Assembly: GCF_026339935.1 (NCBI RefSeq)
Contig: NZ_JAPEPX010000001.1
Location: forward strand, 1,222,501-1,286,500
Source: Streptomyces sp. NBC_01551
GTDB lineage: Bacteria > Actinomycetota > Actinomycetes > Streptomycetales > Streptomycetaceae
DNA: 64,000 bases
Direction: 5' to 3'
Shown: in pieces, positions 42,848 through 51,241 of the stretch
Position numbering within the stretch: the first letter of the stretch is position 1
Layout of the letters: every line of letters starts with the position of its first letter
Program-made: the position numbers and the translations under genes
Notes under the pieces: generated by a model
What the model was told of the DNA's origin: nothing
Database searches by the model: none
The model's input: the letters and a program-made list of their open reading frames with translations, nothing else

Positions 42848-44617
42848 GTGGTTGTATCTGCCGCGCGGGGGCGGCTCCGCGACGTGCTTCCTTCTCGCGT
42901 GCGCTCCCTGCCGCGGCCGCTGCGGCGCGAGCTGCTCGCCGTACTGGACGCGCTGGATCCGGCGCTGCTCGTGGAGGACGTGCTGCGCCACGGCGACCCG
43001 TGGAAGCGCGCCGCCGAGATCCTGCACCCCTTCGAGCGCTACGAGCGCCATCCGCGAGCCGCTCTCGCCTTCGCCGTGCTGCGCGAGAGCGACACCTCCG
43101 GTCCCGGGCTCGGCGCCGCGCTGCGGGCGACCGCCGCCGCGTACCCGCAGGCGGTGCGGGTCGACGGCGTGCGGCTGCGGGCGGCCACCTGGACCGGGCG
43201 CGCCGAGGAGGCGCTGCGCGGCCAGGACCCCGACCGGGCCCTGGCCGTCCTCGCCGAGCGGCCCGGCGAACTCGTACGGCGCCTCGACCACCTGCTGCGG
43301 CTGTACGCGGCCGACGCGTTGCCCCCGCAGGTGGCGGAGGTACTGGCCGAGCGGCTCGCGAAGGCCGGCCCCGGCCCGGTGCTGTCCGCGCTCGGGCGGC
43401 TGCGGATCCGCCATCTGGCCGGCACCCGGCGGGTGTTCTTCCCGCGCGGCCAGGTCGCGCACTCGTACACCCGGGACGAGGACCGGGCCCCGCTCGCCGA
43501 GGCGGTGACCCGCTCGGTGTGCGAGCTGTTCGAGCGCGAGGTGCTGCGCCGGCTGGCCGCGGCCGAGCCGTACGAGGTGGCCGTCCTCGACTCCCGCCTC
43601 GCCCACCTCCATGTGCCCTCCGCCGAACGGGCCGCGGCCAAGGCGCTGGTCACCGTACCCAAGGGCAGCTTCCAGGCACTGCCCGAGGGCGAGGTGCCGC
43701 GGATGTTCCTGCACTGGATGCAGCCGCCGAAGAAGCGGGTGGACCTCGACCTGTCGGTGGTGCTGTTCGACGCCGACTGGAACTACGCGGGTCTGTGCGA
43801 CTTCACGAACCTGGTGTACCGCGACCGGGCCGTCGTCCACTCCGGGGACCTCACCTGCGCCCCCGCGCCCCACGGGGCGAGCGAGTACGTGGACATCGAC
43901 CTGGACCGGCTCGCGGACACCGGCGTGCGCTTCGCCATGCCCGTGGTCTTCAGCTACAACAACATCCCGTTCGAGCTGCTGCCCGACGCCTTCGCCGGGT
44001 TCATGGCCCTGCCCCGCCGCTCCGGGCGCACCTCCCGCTACGACCCGCGGACCGTACGGCAGCGCTACGACCTGGTCGGGAACTCGCGGATCCACGTACC
44101 GCTCCTCGTCGACCTGGAGCGGCGCGGGTTCCTGTGGACCGACGTGCACCTGCCGGACGACGAGGGCTACCACAGCGTGTGGGCGCACCAGGAGGACCTG
44201 GCCCGCATCGGGCGCGACCTGTTCCAGTACTTCTCGACGGGCCGCACCACCCTGTGGGAGCTGGCGGCCTGGCACGCCGCCGCGCGCTGCCCCGAGGTGG
44301 CGGTGCTGCGCCGCACCCCGCGACCGAGCGACCCGGACGAGCTCTGGACGTTCCGGCGGGGGCCGGACGAGGACACCGCGGCCTTCGCCGCCCGGCTCGT
44401 CGGGCTGCGCGATCCGGACGGTCTGCGGCCCTCGGCGGACGTCGACGCCCTCGCGGGCGCCGCGGCCTCGGGGCGGTCGGCGTTCCTCGCGCTGGTGGAG
44501 GGCGACGTCGCGCCGGCCGGGTCGAGCGGGTCCGTATACCGGTTGCTGCCGGGGCCCGTTGACGGCTGCGGGCTCGAACAGCTCGCGGCGGGCGACCTCG
44601 TCGCGGCACTGGGGTGA
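42848..44617 (+). CDS. SCO0854/MXAN_6230-family-like protein lacking the RING end
   Basis: 589-residue protein. The C-terminal two-thirds carries VDLDLSVVLFDADWNYAGLCDFTNLVYRDRAVVHSGDLT, TerD-like in feel, and SYNNIPFELLPDAFAGFMALPRRSG, which I recall from the MXAN_6230/SCO0854 RING-domain family. That family is longer (roughly 800 residues) and starts with RING/zinc motifs absent here. The first 150 residues are Leu/Arg/Ala-rich helices. GTG 42848 has a weak ribosome site, and the frame is the same as that of the TetR gene, whose TAA lies 8 codons upstream. Function unknown. Confidence 0.7.
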   Translation: MVVSAARGRLRDVLPSRVRSLPRPLRRELLAVLDALDPALLVEDVLRHGDPWKRAAEILHPFERYERHPRAALAFAVLRESDTSGPGLGAALRATAAAYPQAVRVDGVRLRAATWTGRAEEALRGQDPDRALAVLAERPGELVRRLDHLLRLYAADALPPQVAEVLAERLAKAGPGPVLSALGRLRIRHLAGTRRVFFPRGQVAHSYTRDEDRAPLAEAVTRSVCELFEREVLRRLAAAEPYEVAVLDSRLAHLHVPSAERAAAKALVTVPKGSFQALPEGEVPRMFLHWMQPPKKRVDLDLSVVLFDADWNYAGLCDFTNLVYRDRAVVHSGDLTCAPAPHGASEYVDIDLDRLADTGVRFAMPVVFSYNNIPFELLPDAFAGFMALPRRSGRTSRYDPRTVRQRYDLVGNSRIHVPLLVDLERRGFLWTDVHLPDDEGYHSVWAHQEDLARIGRDLFQYFSTGRTTLWELAAWHAAARCPEVAVLRRTPRPSDPDELWTFRRGPDEDTAAFAARLVGLRDPDGLRPSADVDALAGAAASGRSAFLALVEGDVAPAGSSGSVYRLLPGPVDGCGLEQLAAGDLVAALG

Positions 44618-44722
44618 GCGGCGGGAGTGGCCGGCGCAGGACGGCCCGCGGGCGCTCGGCGGACGGCCGGTGAAAGCCCATCGGGCTCCGGGTGTCAGTC
44701 CGTGCCGATATCCTCTGTGACC

Positions 44723-45694
44723 ATGCTCGACGACCGTACGACCGCAGAGACGATCTGGCCGACCGCGTATCCCCAGGGGTACGCGGTCGTCGACGTGGAG
44801 ACCACCGGGCTCGCGCGCGACGACCGGATAGTCTCCGCCGCCGTCTACCGGCTCGACGCCCAGGGCAACGTGGAGGACCACTGGTACACGCTGGTCAATC
44901 CGCAGCGGGATCCGGGCCCGGTGTGGATCCACGGGCTGACGAGCACGATGCTCGCCGACGCACCGCTCTTCAAGGACATCGCCGAGGAGTTCGCGGGGCG
45001 GCTCGCGGACCGGGTGCTGGTCGCGCACAACGCCATCTTCGACTGGCAGATGATCGCCCGGGAGTACGCCCGCGCCGAGGAGACCGCGCCGGTCCGTCAG
45101 CGGCTGTGCACCATCGCCCTGTCGAAGGAACTGAACCTTCCGCTGCCCAACCACAAGCTGGAGTCGCTCGCCGCGCACTTCGGCGTGGTCCAGCAGCGCG
45201 CCCACCACGCGCTCGACGATGCCCGCGTGCTGGCGGAGGCGTTCCGTCCGTCACTGCACGCCGCCGCGCGGGACGGCGTACGGCTGCCCCTGCTGGAGTG
45301 CCGTCCGCTGACGGAGTGGTCGGATTCCCCGGTCACCCCGCGGGTGGGGTACCAGAGCTCGTACCAGGGCGGCAGCTGGCGGCCCTCGCGCAAGCGGCCG
45401 GCCTGCCCGCACCCGAACCCGGGGCGCTACGAGGACGGCAAGCCGCTGAAGCAGGGCATGCGGATCGCCTTCTCGGGTGACACCTCGGTGGAGCGGGAAC
45501 TGCTGGAGGACCGCGCGATCGAGGCCGGGCTGCACGTCGCGACGAGCGTGTCGCGGCTCACCAGCCTGCTGGTGACGAACGACCCCGACTCGGCGACGTC
45601 GAAGACGGTGAAGGCGAAGTCCTTCGGAACGCCGGTCGTCGACGAGGCGGCCTTCACCCAGCTGCTGCGGGACGTGGCTGCGGCAGACGAGTGA
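44723..45694 (+). CDS. DEDDh 3'-5' exonuclease with C-terminal BRCT domain
   Basis: 323-residue DnaQ/epsilon-like exonuclease. Exo motifs: VVDVETTGLARDD, VAHNAIFDWQMIARE and HHALDDARVLAEAF. The C-terminal domain (about 235-320: GMRIAFSGDTSVERELLEDRAIEAGLHVATSVSRLTSLLVTND) is a BRCT fold. This architecture is typical of actinobacterial DNA repair/proofreading proteins. Start ATG 44723; no strong ribosome site. Confidence 0.92.
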   Translation: MLDDRTTAETIWPTAYPQGYAVVDVETTGLARDDRIVSAAVYRLDAQGNVEDHWYTLVNPQRDPGPVWIHGLTSTMLADAPLFKDIAEEFAGRLADRVLVAHNAIFDWQMIAREYARAEETAPVRQRLCTIALSKELNLPLPNHKLESLAAHFGVVQQRAHHALDDARVLAEAFRPSLHAAARDGVRLPLLECRPLTEWSDSPVTPRVGYQSSYQGGSWRPSRKRPACPHPNPGRYEDGKPLKQGMRIAFSGDTSVERELLEDRAIEAGLHVATSVSRLTSLLVTNDPDSATSKTVKAKSFGTPVVDEAAFTQLLRDVAAADE

Positions 45695-45757
45695 GCGACG
45701 GGCGACTCGCCCGGCGACCGCTTGGGCGGCCGCGCGTCGGGTCCCACCCTGTGGCGC

Positions 45758-45991
45758 ATGGCACGTTGTGAGGTCTGCGGAAACGATTACGGCATGTCCT
45801 TCGAGGTGCACGCGCAGGGCGCCGTGCACGTCTTCGACTGCTTCTCCTGCGCCATTCACCGCATGGCGCCCATCTGCGAGCACTGCCGGGTCCAGATCAT
45901 CGGGCAGGGCGTCGAGGTCGAGGGCCAGTGGTTCTGCGGCGGGCACTGCGCCCGCGCGGAGGGGAAGGTGGGCATCGTCGACCACGTCTGA
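45758..45991 (+). CDS. Small cysteine-rich zinc-binding protein
   Basis: 77 residues with C4-x2-C7, C28-x2-C31, C40-x2-C43 and C60-GG-HC63 pairs (ARCEVCGND, FDCFSCAIHRMAPICEHC, WFCGGHCARAEG): several zinc knuckles. Similar Streptomyces proteins are labelled prokaryotic metallothionein-like. ATG 45758 has no clear ribosome site and could be leaderless. Role in metal handling is inferred only. Confidence 0.8.
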   Translation: MARCEVCGNDYGMSFEVHAQGAVHVFDCFSCAIHRMAPICEHCRVQIIGQGVEVEGQWFCGGHCARAEGKVGIVDHV

Positions 45992-46114
45992 TCACCCGCC
46001 CCCTCCCCGCTCCCCCGCCCTCTCCCCTTGGCCCTCCCCCCTCTCTCCGTCCCTCCGGCCCCGGACGGCCACCCGGCCGCCGGGGCCTTCGCGGCTGGGG
46101 GTACCGTCGTGGGC

Positions 46115-46915
46115 GTGTACCGCTTTGTGCTGACCCGGCAGTGGGTGTGCCTCACTCTCGTCACCCTCGCCCTCATCCCCGCGATGATCAAGCTGGGGTT
46201 CTGGCAGTTCCACCGGCATGAGCACCGGGTCGCGCAGAACGAGCTGATCGCGCGGAACCTGAGCGCGAAGCCGGTGCCGATGACGGACGTCACCTCCCCC
46301 GGGCACGTCGTCCCGCGCGCCGACTACTGGCGGGCGGTCACCGCCAGCGGTACGTACGACTCCGCGCACGAGGTCGTCGTACGGATGCGCACCGACAACG
46401 ACGACAAGGTCGGCTTCCACGTCCTGACCCCGTTGGTGCTGGCCGACGGCCGGGTGGTGCTGGTCAACCGCGGCTGGGTGGCGGGCGGCGACGACCCGCG
46501 CGCGTATCCGCCGGTGCCGGCCGCGCCGTCGGGCGAGGTGACGGTCACCGGGCGACTGAAGGCCGACGAGACGAGCGGCGGCAGCGGGATCAAGGACCGC
46601 AAGGGTCTGCCGGACCGCCAGGTGATGCTGATCAACAGCGGGCAGCAGGCGGAGTACCTGGGCAAGCCGGTGCTCGGCGGCTATCTGGAACTCACCGCCC
46701 CGGTGCCGCCGGACGGCAGCCCCGAGGCGGTCGCCGACCCCGACCACGACTCGATCGGCCCGCACATGGCGTACGCCGTGCAGTGGTGGCTGTTCGCCGC
46801 GGCGGTGCCGGTGGGGTGGGTGATCCTGGTGCGACGCGAGAAGCGCGACCGCGAGGCCGCGGCGGCGGCCGGCGAGGCCGGATCCGTTGAACGGGAGCCG
46901 GCTCCGACGGCGTAG
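46115..46915 (+). CDS. SURF1 family cytochrome-oxidase biogenesis protein
   Basis: 266-residue membrane protein of the SURF1 family, which helps haem a insertion into cytochrome c oxidase. N-terminal helix about 10-30 (WVCLTLVTLALIPAMIKLGFWQFHRHE), extracytoplasmic domain with ADYWRAVTASGTYDSAHEVVVRMRTDND, VLVNRGWV and a C-terminal helix (HMAYAVQWWLFAAAVPVGWVILVRRE). GTG 46115 gives MYRFVLTRQWV, the usual beginning. Immediately followed by an SDR gene. Confidence 0.9.
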   Translation: MYRFVLTRQWVCLTLVTLALIPAMIKLGFWQFHRHEHRVAQNELIARNLSAKPVPMTDVTSPGHVVPRADYWRAVTASGTYDSAHEVVVRMRTDNDDKVGFHVLTPLVLADGRVVLVNRGWVAGGDDPRAYPPVPAAPSGEVTVTGRLKADETSGGSGIKDRKGLPDRQVMLINSGQQAEYLGKPVLGGYLELTAPVPPDGSPEAVADPDHDSIGPHMAYAVQWWLFAAAVPVGWVILVRREKRDREAAAAAGEAGSVEREPAPTA

Positions 46916-46925
46916 CGTGTCGGGC

Positions 46926-47681
46926 ATGGATCTTGGACTGAAAGACCGTGTGTACGTCGTCACCGGAGCCACCCGGGGCCTGGGTTACGCCTCCGCGCGC
47001 GAGCTGACGGCCGACGGCGCGAAGGTCGTCGTGACGGGGCGGGACGCGGCGCGGGCGGCGCGGGCGGCGGCCTCGCTCGGCCCGAACGCGGTGGGCGTGG
47101 CGGCGGACAACGCCGATCCGGCGGGCCCGGACAGGCTCGTCTCGACGGCGAGGGAACGCTTCGGGCGCTTCGACGGCATCCTGATCAGCGTCGGCGGCCC
47201 GGCGCCGGGCACGGCGGCCGACAACACGGACGAACAGTGGACGGCCGCGTTCGAGTCGGTCTTCCTGGGCGCGGTCCGGCTGGCGCGGGCGGCCGCCACC
47301 GAGCTGGGCGAGGGCGGGGTCATCGGCTTCGTCCTGTCGGGCTCGGTGCACGAGCCGATCCCGGGCCTGACCATCTCCAACGGCCTCCGCCCGGGCCTGG
47401 CGGGCTTCGCGAAGTCCCTCTCGGTCGAGCTCGGCCCGCGCGGCATCCGCGTCATCGGCCTCCTCCCGTCCCGCATCGACACCGACCGGGTGCGCGAGCT
47501 CGACACCCTGTCCGGGGACGCGGATGCCGCGCGGGCGGCGAACGAGTCCCGCATCCCGCTGCGGCGGTACGGCACCCCGGAGGAGTTCGGCCGCACGGCG
47601 GCGTTCCTGCTCTCCCCGGCGGCGTCCTACCTCACGGGCCTGATGCTCCCCGTCGACGGCGGCGCCCGCCACGGCTTCTGA
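46926..47681 (+). CDS. SDR-fold protein without the usual catalytic residues
   Basis: 251-residue short-chain-dehydrogenase fold. The cofactor motif VVTGATRGLGYASA is intact and the C-terminus ends PVDGGARHGF, but where Y-x3-K is expected the sequence is LSGSVHEPIPGLTISNGLRPGLAGFAKS, with no Tyr or Lys. It may be a non-canonical enzyme, a binding or regulatory SDR, or use other residues. ATG 46926 lies 11 bp after SURF1. Confidence 0.85.
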   Translation: MDLGLKDRVYVVTGATRGLGYASARELTADGAKVVVTGRDAARAARAAASLGPNAVGVAADNADPAGPDRLVSTARERFGRFDGILISVGGPAPGTAADNTDEQWTAAFESVFLGAVRLARAAATELGEGGVIGFVLSGSVHEPIPGLTISNGLRPGLAGFAKSLSVELGPRGIRVIGLLPSRIDTDRVRELDTLSGDADAARAANESRIPLRRYGTPEEFGRTAAFLLSPAASYLTGLMLPVDGGARHGF

Positions 47682-47725
47682 CCCGGCTCCCCCTCCACCT
47701 GGCCCCGCCCCGCGGTGAGGGCGGG

Positions 47726-48283
47726 TCAGGTGACGCGGGCGGCGCGGTGGGAGGTCACGCGGAGGCGGGCCTCCGTGGGAAGGGCCGCCAAGCCCGTCGA
47801 GGTGCGGGCGTGGGCCAGGACCGGGCCGGCCAGCGCGGCCAGCGCATCGGCGGGGACCGCGTGCGGTTCCAGCTCCAGCGCGACCCGCAGGGTCGGGGAA
47901 CCCCGCCGCCCCCGCAGGGCGACCCGGCACGAGGCGACGCCGTCCACCGCCCCCGCCTCCGCCGCGACCGCGGCTTCCAGCGCCCGCCCCCGCAGCGACG
48001 CGAACGCCCCGTCACCCGTGTCCACGACCACCGCCGCCAGCCGCGAGCGCCGCAGCTGCGCCAGCAGCCACCACAGCGCCAGCACCACGCACACCACCAG
48101 CCCCGCCAGCAGCGCCCACCACCACCAGCCGTCGGCGTGCCAGTACCGCCGCCTCGCCTCCGCCGTCAGCAGCGGCGCGTGCCGCCCGCCCAGCGGCCGG
48201 GAGCCCGTCAGCGTCGCGACGCCGGCCGCGAGCAGCAGCACCCCGAAGATCCCGAGCAGGATCCGGTTCACCACCCCGAGCAT
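47726..48283 (-). CDS. Asp23-cluster membrane protein, AmaP-like
   Basis: 185-residue membrane protein: helix 1 (ILLGIFGVLLLAAGVATLT), helix 2 (WWWWALLAGLVVCVVLALWWLLAQL), then a cytosolic alpha/beta domain (LRVALELEPHAVPADALAAL), the layout of the Asp23 membrane anchor AmaP. Last gene of the reverse-strand Asp23 cluster. Function in Streptomyces unproven. Confidence 0.85.
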   Translation of the reverse strand: MLGVVNRILLGIFGVLLLAAGVATLTGSRPLGGRHAPLLTAEARRRYWHADGWWWWALLAGLVVCVVLALWWLLAQLRRSRLAAVVVDTGDGAFASLRGRALEAAVAAEAGAVDGVASCRVALRGRRGSPTLRVALELEPHAVPADALAALAGPVLAHARTSTGLAALPTEARLRVTSHRAARVT

Positions 48284-48296
48284 CGTGTGGCCCCTT

Positions 48297-48881
48297 TCAC
48301 CGGCGGACCCGCACCCGCGGCGGCGCCGCGTGCGCGAGGCCCAGTTCCTCGACGCCGACGGCGAGCACCGCGTCCAGGTCGGCCCGTACGTCGTCCAGTT
48401 CCCGGAAGTGCGAAGTGGCCCGGACCCTGATGCGCCGACGGCCCACCTTGACCCGAGCCGACCGCACCCCGGAGACCTCCATCGCCCGGTCCCGCAGCAC
48501 CAGCGCGGCGTCCTTGCGGCCGAGGCCGGCGCGTACCCCGGGCTCCGGCGTCCGCATCGGCAGGATCCCCCGCAGCCCCGGCGCCACCGCCAGCACCAGC
48601 AGGACCGCCCCCACCAGCGCCAGCACCCCGGCGCCGATCAGGACGCCCGGGTCCGCCGGAGTGTGCCGCTCCAGCTGGTGCGCCAGCTCCCGGCGCCAGC
48701 CCATCCCGGGCCGGTGCGCCCGTACCGCCGCCAGGTCGTACAGGAACAACCCGGCCACCCCGAGCACCACGAGCGCGGTGAGCGCGGCAGGCACCCGCCG
48801 GGCCGACCGGAACCGGTGCGGGGACGGGGAGCGGGCCGAGGACGGGGAGGGGGCCGACGGGGACTCCGTCGGCGCCGTCAC
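48297..48881 (-). CDS. DUF6286-type membrane protein of the Asp23 cluster
   Basis: 194-residue protein with a disordered Ser/Pro-rich N-terminus, two membrane helices (AALTALVVLGVAGLFLYDL; VLIGAGVLALVGAVLLVLAVAPG), then a basic alpha/beta domain (RVKVGRRRIRVRATSHFRELDDVRADL). GTG 48881 overlaps the preceding stop as GTGA. DUF6286 label is by recollection. Confidence 0.82.
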   Translation of the reverse strand: MTAPTESPSAPSPSSARSPSPHRFRSARRVPAALTALVVLGVAGLFLYDLAAVRAHRPGMGWRRELAHQLERHTPADPGVLIGAGVLALVGAVLLVLAVAPGLRGILPMRTPEPGVRAGLGRKDAALVLRDRAMEVSGVRSARVKVGRRRIRVRATSHFRELDDVRADLDAVLAVGVEELGLAHAAPPRVRVRR

Positions 48882-49249
48882 CGCAGCCCCCGGTCCCGCC
48901 CGGCGGCCGGCCGGGTGTGCGCGGAGTGCAGGTGCTCGATGTCGATGTCCACCTCGGGCACCGTCATGCCGGCGCACTGCTCGACCCGGTCGGCGACCTG
49001 GCGCCGTACGGCCGCGCACTGGGCGGCGAGGTCGGAGGGGTAGTCGAGCTCCAGGCTCATCCGTACCCGTGCGATGTCATGGTGCACCGTGACGGTGGCG
49101 TGCGGCGGGGCGCCCTCCCCCGTCGAGGAACCGGCGAGTGCCTCGCGGGCCGCCTGCGCGGCGATCTTCGCCACGACCCGGTCGGCGATCCGCGTCGCCC
49201 CGCGCTCGCCGGGCGGCACGCGGGGCGGCGTGGCGCGTGGGGTGCTCAT
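48878..49249 (-). CDS. Asp23/Gls24 family envelope stress protein (short)
   Basis: 123-residue cytosolic protein. IADRVVAKIAAQAAREALAG and the beta segments HATVTVHHDIARVRMSLELDYPSDLAAQCAAVRRQVADRVEQCAGM are the Asp23 domain. GTGA overlap with the downstream membrane gene. Asp23 family proteins coat the inner membrane of Gram-positive bacteria. Confidence 0.9.
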   Translation of the reverse strand: MSTPRATPPRVPPGERGATRIADRVVAKIAAQAAREALAGSSTGEGAPPHATVTVHHDIARVRMSLELDYPSDLAAQCAAVRRQVADRVEQCAGMTVPEVDIDIEHLHSAHTRPAAGRDRGLR

Positions 49250-49256
49250 CGGCGCC

Positions 49257-49484
49257 TCACCTCAGCCTGTCGCCGCGCTCGCCCCGGTCACCCCGGTCAC
49301 CGCGGTCACCACGGCCGCGCGGACGGAACAGATCACCGGGTTCCAGGTCCCCGTCGAGGAACCGGCCGCCGATGAAGCCGATGGCGCCGAGCGCCGCCAC
49401 CAGCAGAAAGGCCCCGAACCCGCCGAAGTACCCGGCGAACCCCAGTGCCATGCCGGCCAACAGGCCGACGACCGCCATGCTCAT
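49257..49484 (-). CDS. Small membrane protein of the Asp23 cluster (DUF2273-like)
   Basis: 75 residues: glycine-rich helices (GLLAGMALGFAGYFGGFGAFLLVAALGAIGFIGG), then a charged tail with repeated RGDRG units (about 56-73) encoded by a short tandem repeat near 49262-49305. Similar small proteins accompany Asp23 genes and may anchor them. RGD repeats are likely low complexity. Confidence 0.8.
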   Translation of the reverse strand: MSMAVVGLLAGMALGFAGYFGGFGAFLLVAALGAIGFIGGRFLDGDLEPGDLFRPRGRGDRGDRGDRGERGDRLR

Positions 49485-49516
49485 GCGGGCTCCTCCGACT
49501 CCTCTTGCCCTCGTGG

Positions 49517-49966
49517 CTACTGGAGCCGGGACTCCGGCTCGTCTTCCGCCTCGTCGGGCAGCTTGACGTCGCTGACCGCGATGTTGACCTCGACGACCTC
49601 CAGGCTCGTCATCCGCTCGACCGCCGAGATGACGTTCTCACGGACCGCCCGGGCCACGTCGCGGATCGACACTCCGTAGTCGACGACGATCTCCAGGTCG
49701 AGGGCGGTCTGGACCTCGCCGACCTCGGCCTTGACCCCACGGGTGACAGAGGATTTCGCCCCTCCGGGCACCCGGTCGCGGACGGCGCCGAAGGTACGGG
49801 AGAGGCCGCTGCCGCTGCCCATGGCGTGGACGCCGACCACCTCGCGGGCGGCGAGTCCGGCGATTTTCTCGACCACGCCGTCGGAGATGGAGGTGCGCCC
49901 GCGGTCGGCGGGTGCCTTGAGGTCCTTGGCGGGCTTGGCTGCGCCGCCGGATACGGATTCGGTCAT
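49517..49966 (-). CDS. Asp23/Gls24 family envelope stress protein (long)
   Basis: 149-residue Asp23 protein: ISDGVVEKIAGLAAREVVGVHAMG, EVQTALDLEIVVDYGVSIRDVARAVRENVISAVERMTSLEVVEVNIAVSDVKLPDE, acidic C-terminus. First gene of the cluster. ATG 49966 after GGGACAG; a longer in-frame start at 50002 adds a basic 12-residue piece. Confidence 0.93.
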   Translation of the reverse strand: MTESVSGGAAKPAKDLKAPADRGRTSISDGVVEKIAGLAAREVVGVHAMGSGSGLSRTFGAVRDRVPGGAKSSVTRGVKAEVGEVQTALDLEIVVDYGVSIRDVARAVRENVISAVERMTSLEVVEVNIAVSDVKLPDEAEDEPESRLQ

Positions 49967-50138
49967 CGCCTGTCCCTTCGCGCGGATGGGCTCCTTGACC
50001 ACGGTAAGCGCCCGGCGCTTCCGGCGCGTCGGGGACTACGCCGGTCGGCCCGGCCAATCCGGTCGCGCCGCGCTCTTGACCTCAACCACGGTCGAGGTCG
50101 GAGAGTGGCTACGTGATCAAGGCCGCGGGGCCTTGGCG

Positions 50139-50171
50139 CCGGTACGGGTAACAAGCCGGTACGAGTAACAG
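50139..50171. repeat. Direct 16-17-bp repeat upstream of the quinone oxidoreductase
   Basis: CCGGTACGGGTAACAAG (50139-50155) is followed directly by CCGGTACGAGTAACAG (50156-50171), 25 bp before the start codon; one mismatch in the shared core. It could be a regulator site. Confidence 0.5.
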
Positions 50172-50195
50172 TACGAGCGCGAGACGGGGGAAGCC

Positions 50196-51146
50196 ATGCG
50201 GGCGATACGGGTGGACGGGTACGGCGGTCCGGAGGTCCTGGCCGCGGTGGAGCTGGCGGATCCGGTCCCGGGGCCGGGCGAGGTGGTGCTCCGGGCCGAG
50301 GCCGTGGACACGATCTACGTGGAGACCCAGATCCGCGGCGGCTGGGGCGAAGCGTTCGGGATCGCACCGCCGTACGTGCCGGGCGGCGCCGCCGCGGGCA
50401 CCGTCGTCGCGGTGGGCGAGGGCGTGGACCCGGACTGGCTGGGCCGGCGGGCGGTGGCCGGGCCGGGCACGAAGGGGACGTACGCGGAACTCGTGCGGGC
50501 GCCGCTGGAGCTGCTGGTCCCGGTACCGGACGGGCTCGGCCTGTGGGAGGCGGCGGCGCTGGCGCACGACGGGGTGACGGGGACGGGCATCACCGAGGCG
50601 GCGGGGATCAAGCCGGGCGAGCGCGTACTCATCCTGGGCGCGGCGGGCGGCATGGGCACGTTGCTGGTGCAGCTCGCGGTGGCGGCGGGCGCGGTGGTGG
50701 TGGGCGCGGCGCGGGGTGAGCGGAAGCTGGCGCTGGTCCGGGAACTGGGCGCGGAGCCGGTGGACTACACGGAAGCCGGCTGGACCGAACGGGTCGGCGG
50801 GCCGGTGGACGTCCTGCTGGACGGGGTCGGGGGCGAGCTGGGCCTGGCGGCGTTCGCGCTGGTCCGCGACGGGGGCCGGGTCTCGGCGCACGGCGCGCCG
50901 AGCGGCGGGTTCACGGAGCTGGACCTCGCGGAGGCCGAGCGGCGGGACATCGCGGTGCGGGGGATCGCGGACGTGCAGTTTCCGCCGGAGGAGATCGTCC
51001 GACTGGCCGGATCCGCCTTCGCGGAAGCCGCGGCGGGCCGCCTGCGGCCGGTCATCGCCCGCACCTTCCCGCTCGCGGACGCGGCCGAGGCCCACCGCGC
51101 GATGGAAGCCCGCACCATCCCGGGCAAGGCGCTCCTGATCCCGTAA
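50196..51146 (+). CDS. Zinc-independent NADPH:quinone oxidoreductase (MDR family)
   Basis: 316-residue quinone-reductase-type MDR: MRAIRVDGYGGPEVL, GGAAAGTVVAVGEGVD, LAHDGVTGTGITEAAGIKPGERVLILGAAGGMGTLLVQLA, ending GKALLIP. No catalytic or structural zinc cysteines. Expected to reduce quinones or enones with NADPH. Substrate unknown. Confidence 0.92.
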   Translation: MRAIRVDGYGGPEVLAAVELADPVPGPGEVVLRAEAVDTIYVETQIRGGWGEAFGIAPPYVPGGAAAGTVVAVGEGVDPDWLGRRAVAGPGTKGTYAELVRAPLELLVPVPDGLGLWEAAALAHDGVTGTGITEAAGIKPGERVLILGAAGGMGTLLVQLAVAAGAVVVGAARGERKLALVRELGAEPVDYTEAGWTERVGGPVDVLLDGVGGELGLAAFALVRDGGRVSAHGAPSGGFTELDLAEAERRDIAVRGIADVQFPPEEIVRLAGSAFAEAAAGRLRPVIARTFPLADAAEAHRAMEARTIPGKALLIP

Positions 51147-51241
51147 CGCGAGGGGCGCCCCTCCCGCGACAGGGCGGAAACGGCCCCCCCTCCCCCGGGA
51201 CGGGGGTCCGGGGGGAGGCGGCCGGAAGCCGGGGGCCAATG

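Noticed and set aside
41915..45208. A 1097-codon open frame on the reverse strand, across the TetR, SCO0854-like and exonuclease genes
   Set aside because: It lies opposite three genes with clear domain motifs. Its translation is Gly/Arg/Val-rich without any domain; long antisense frames are typical at this G+C content.
46028..46114. Extended N-terminus of the SURF1 protein
   Set aside because: The extra 29 residues are Pro/Ala-rich and lie before the typical MYRF...TRQWV beginning.
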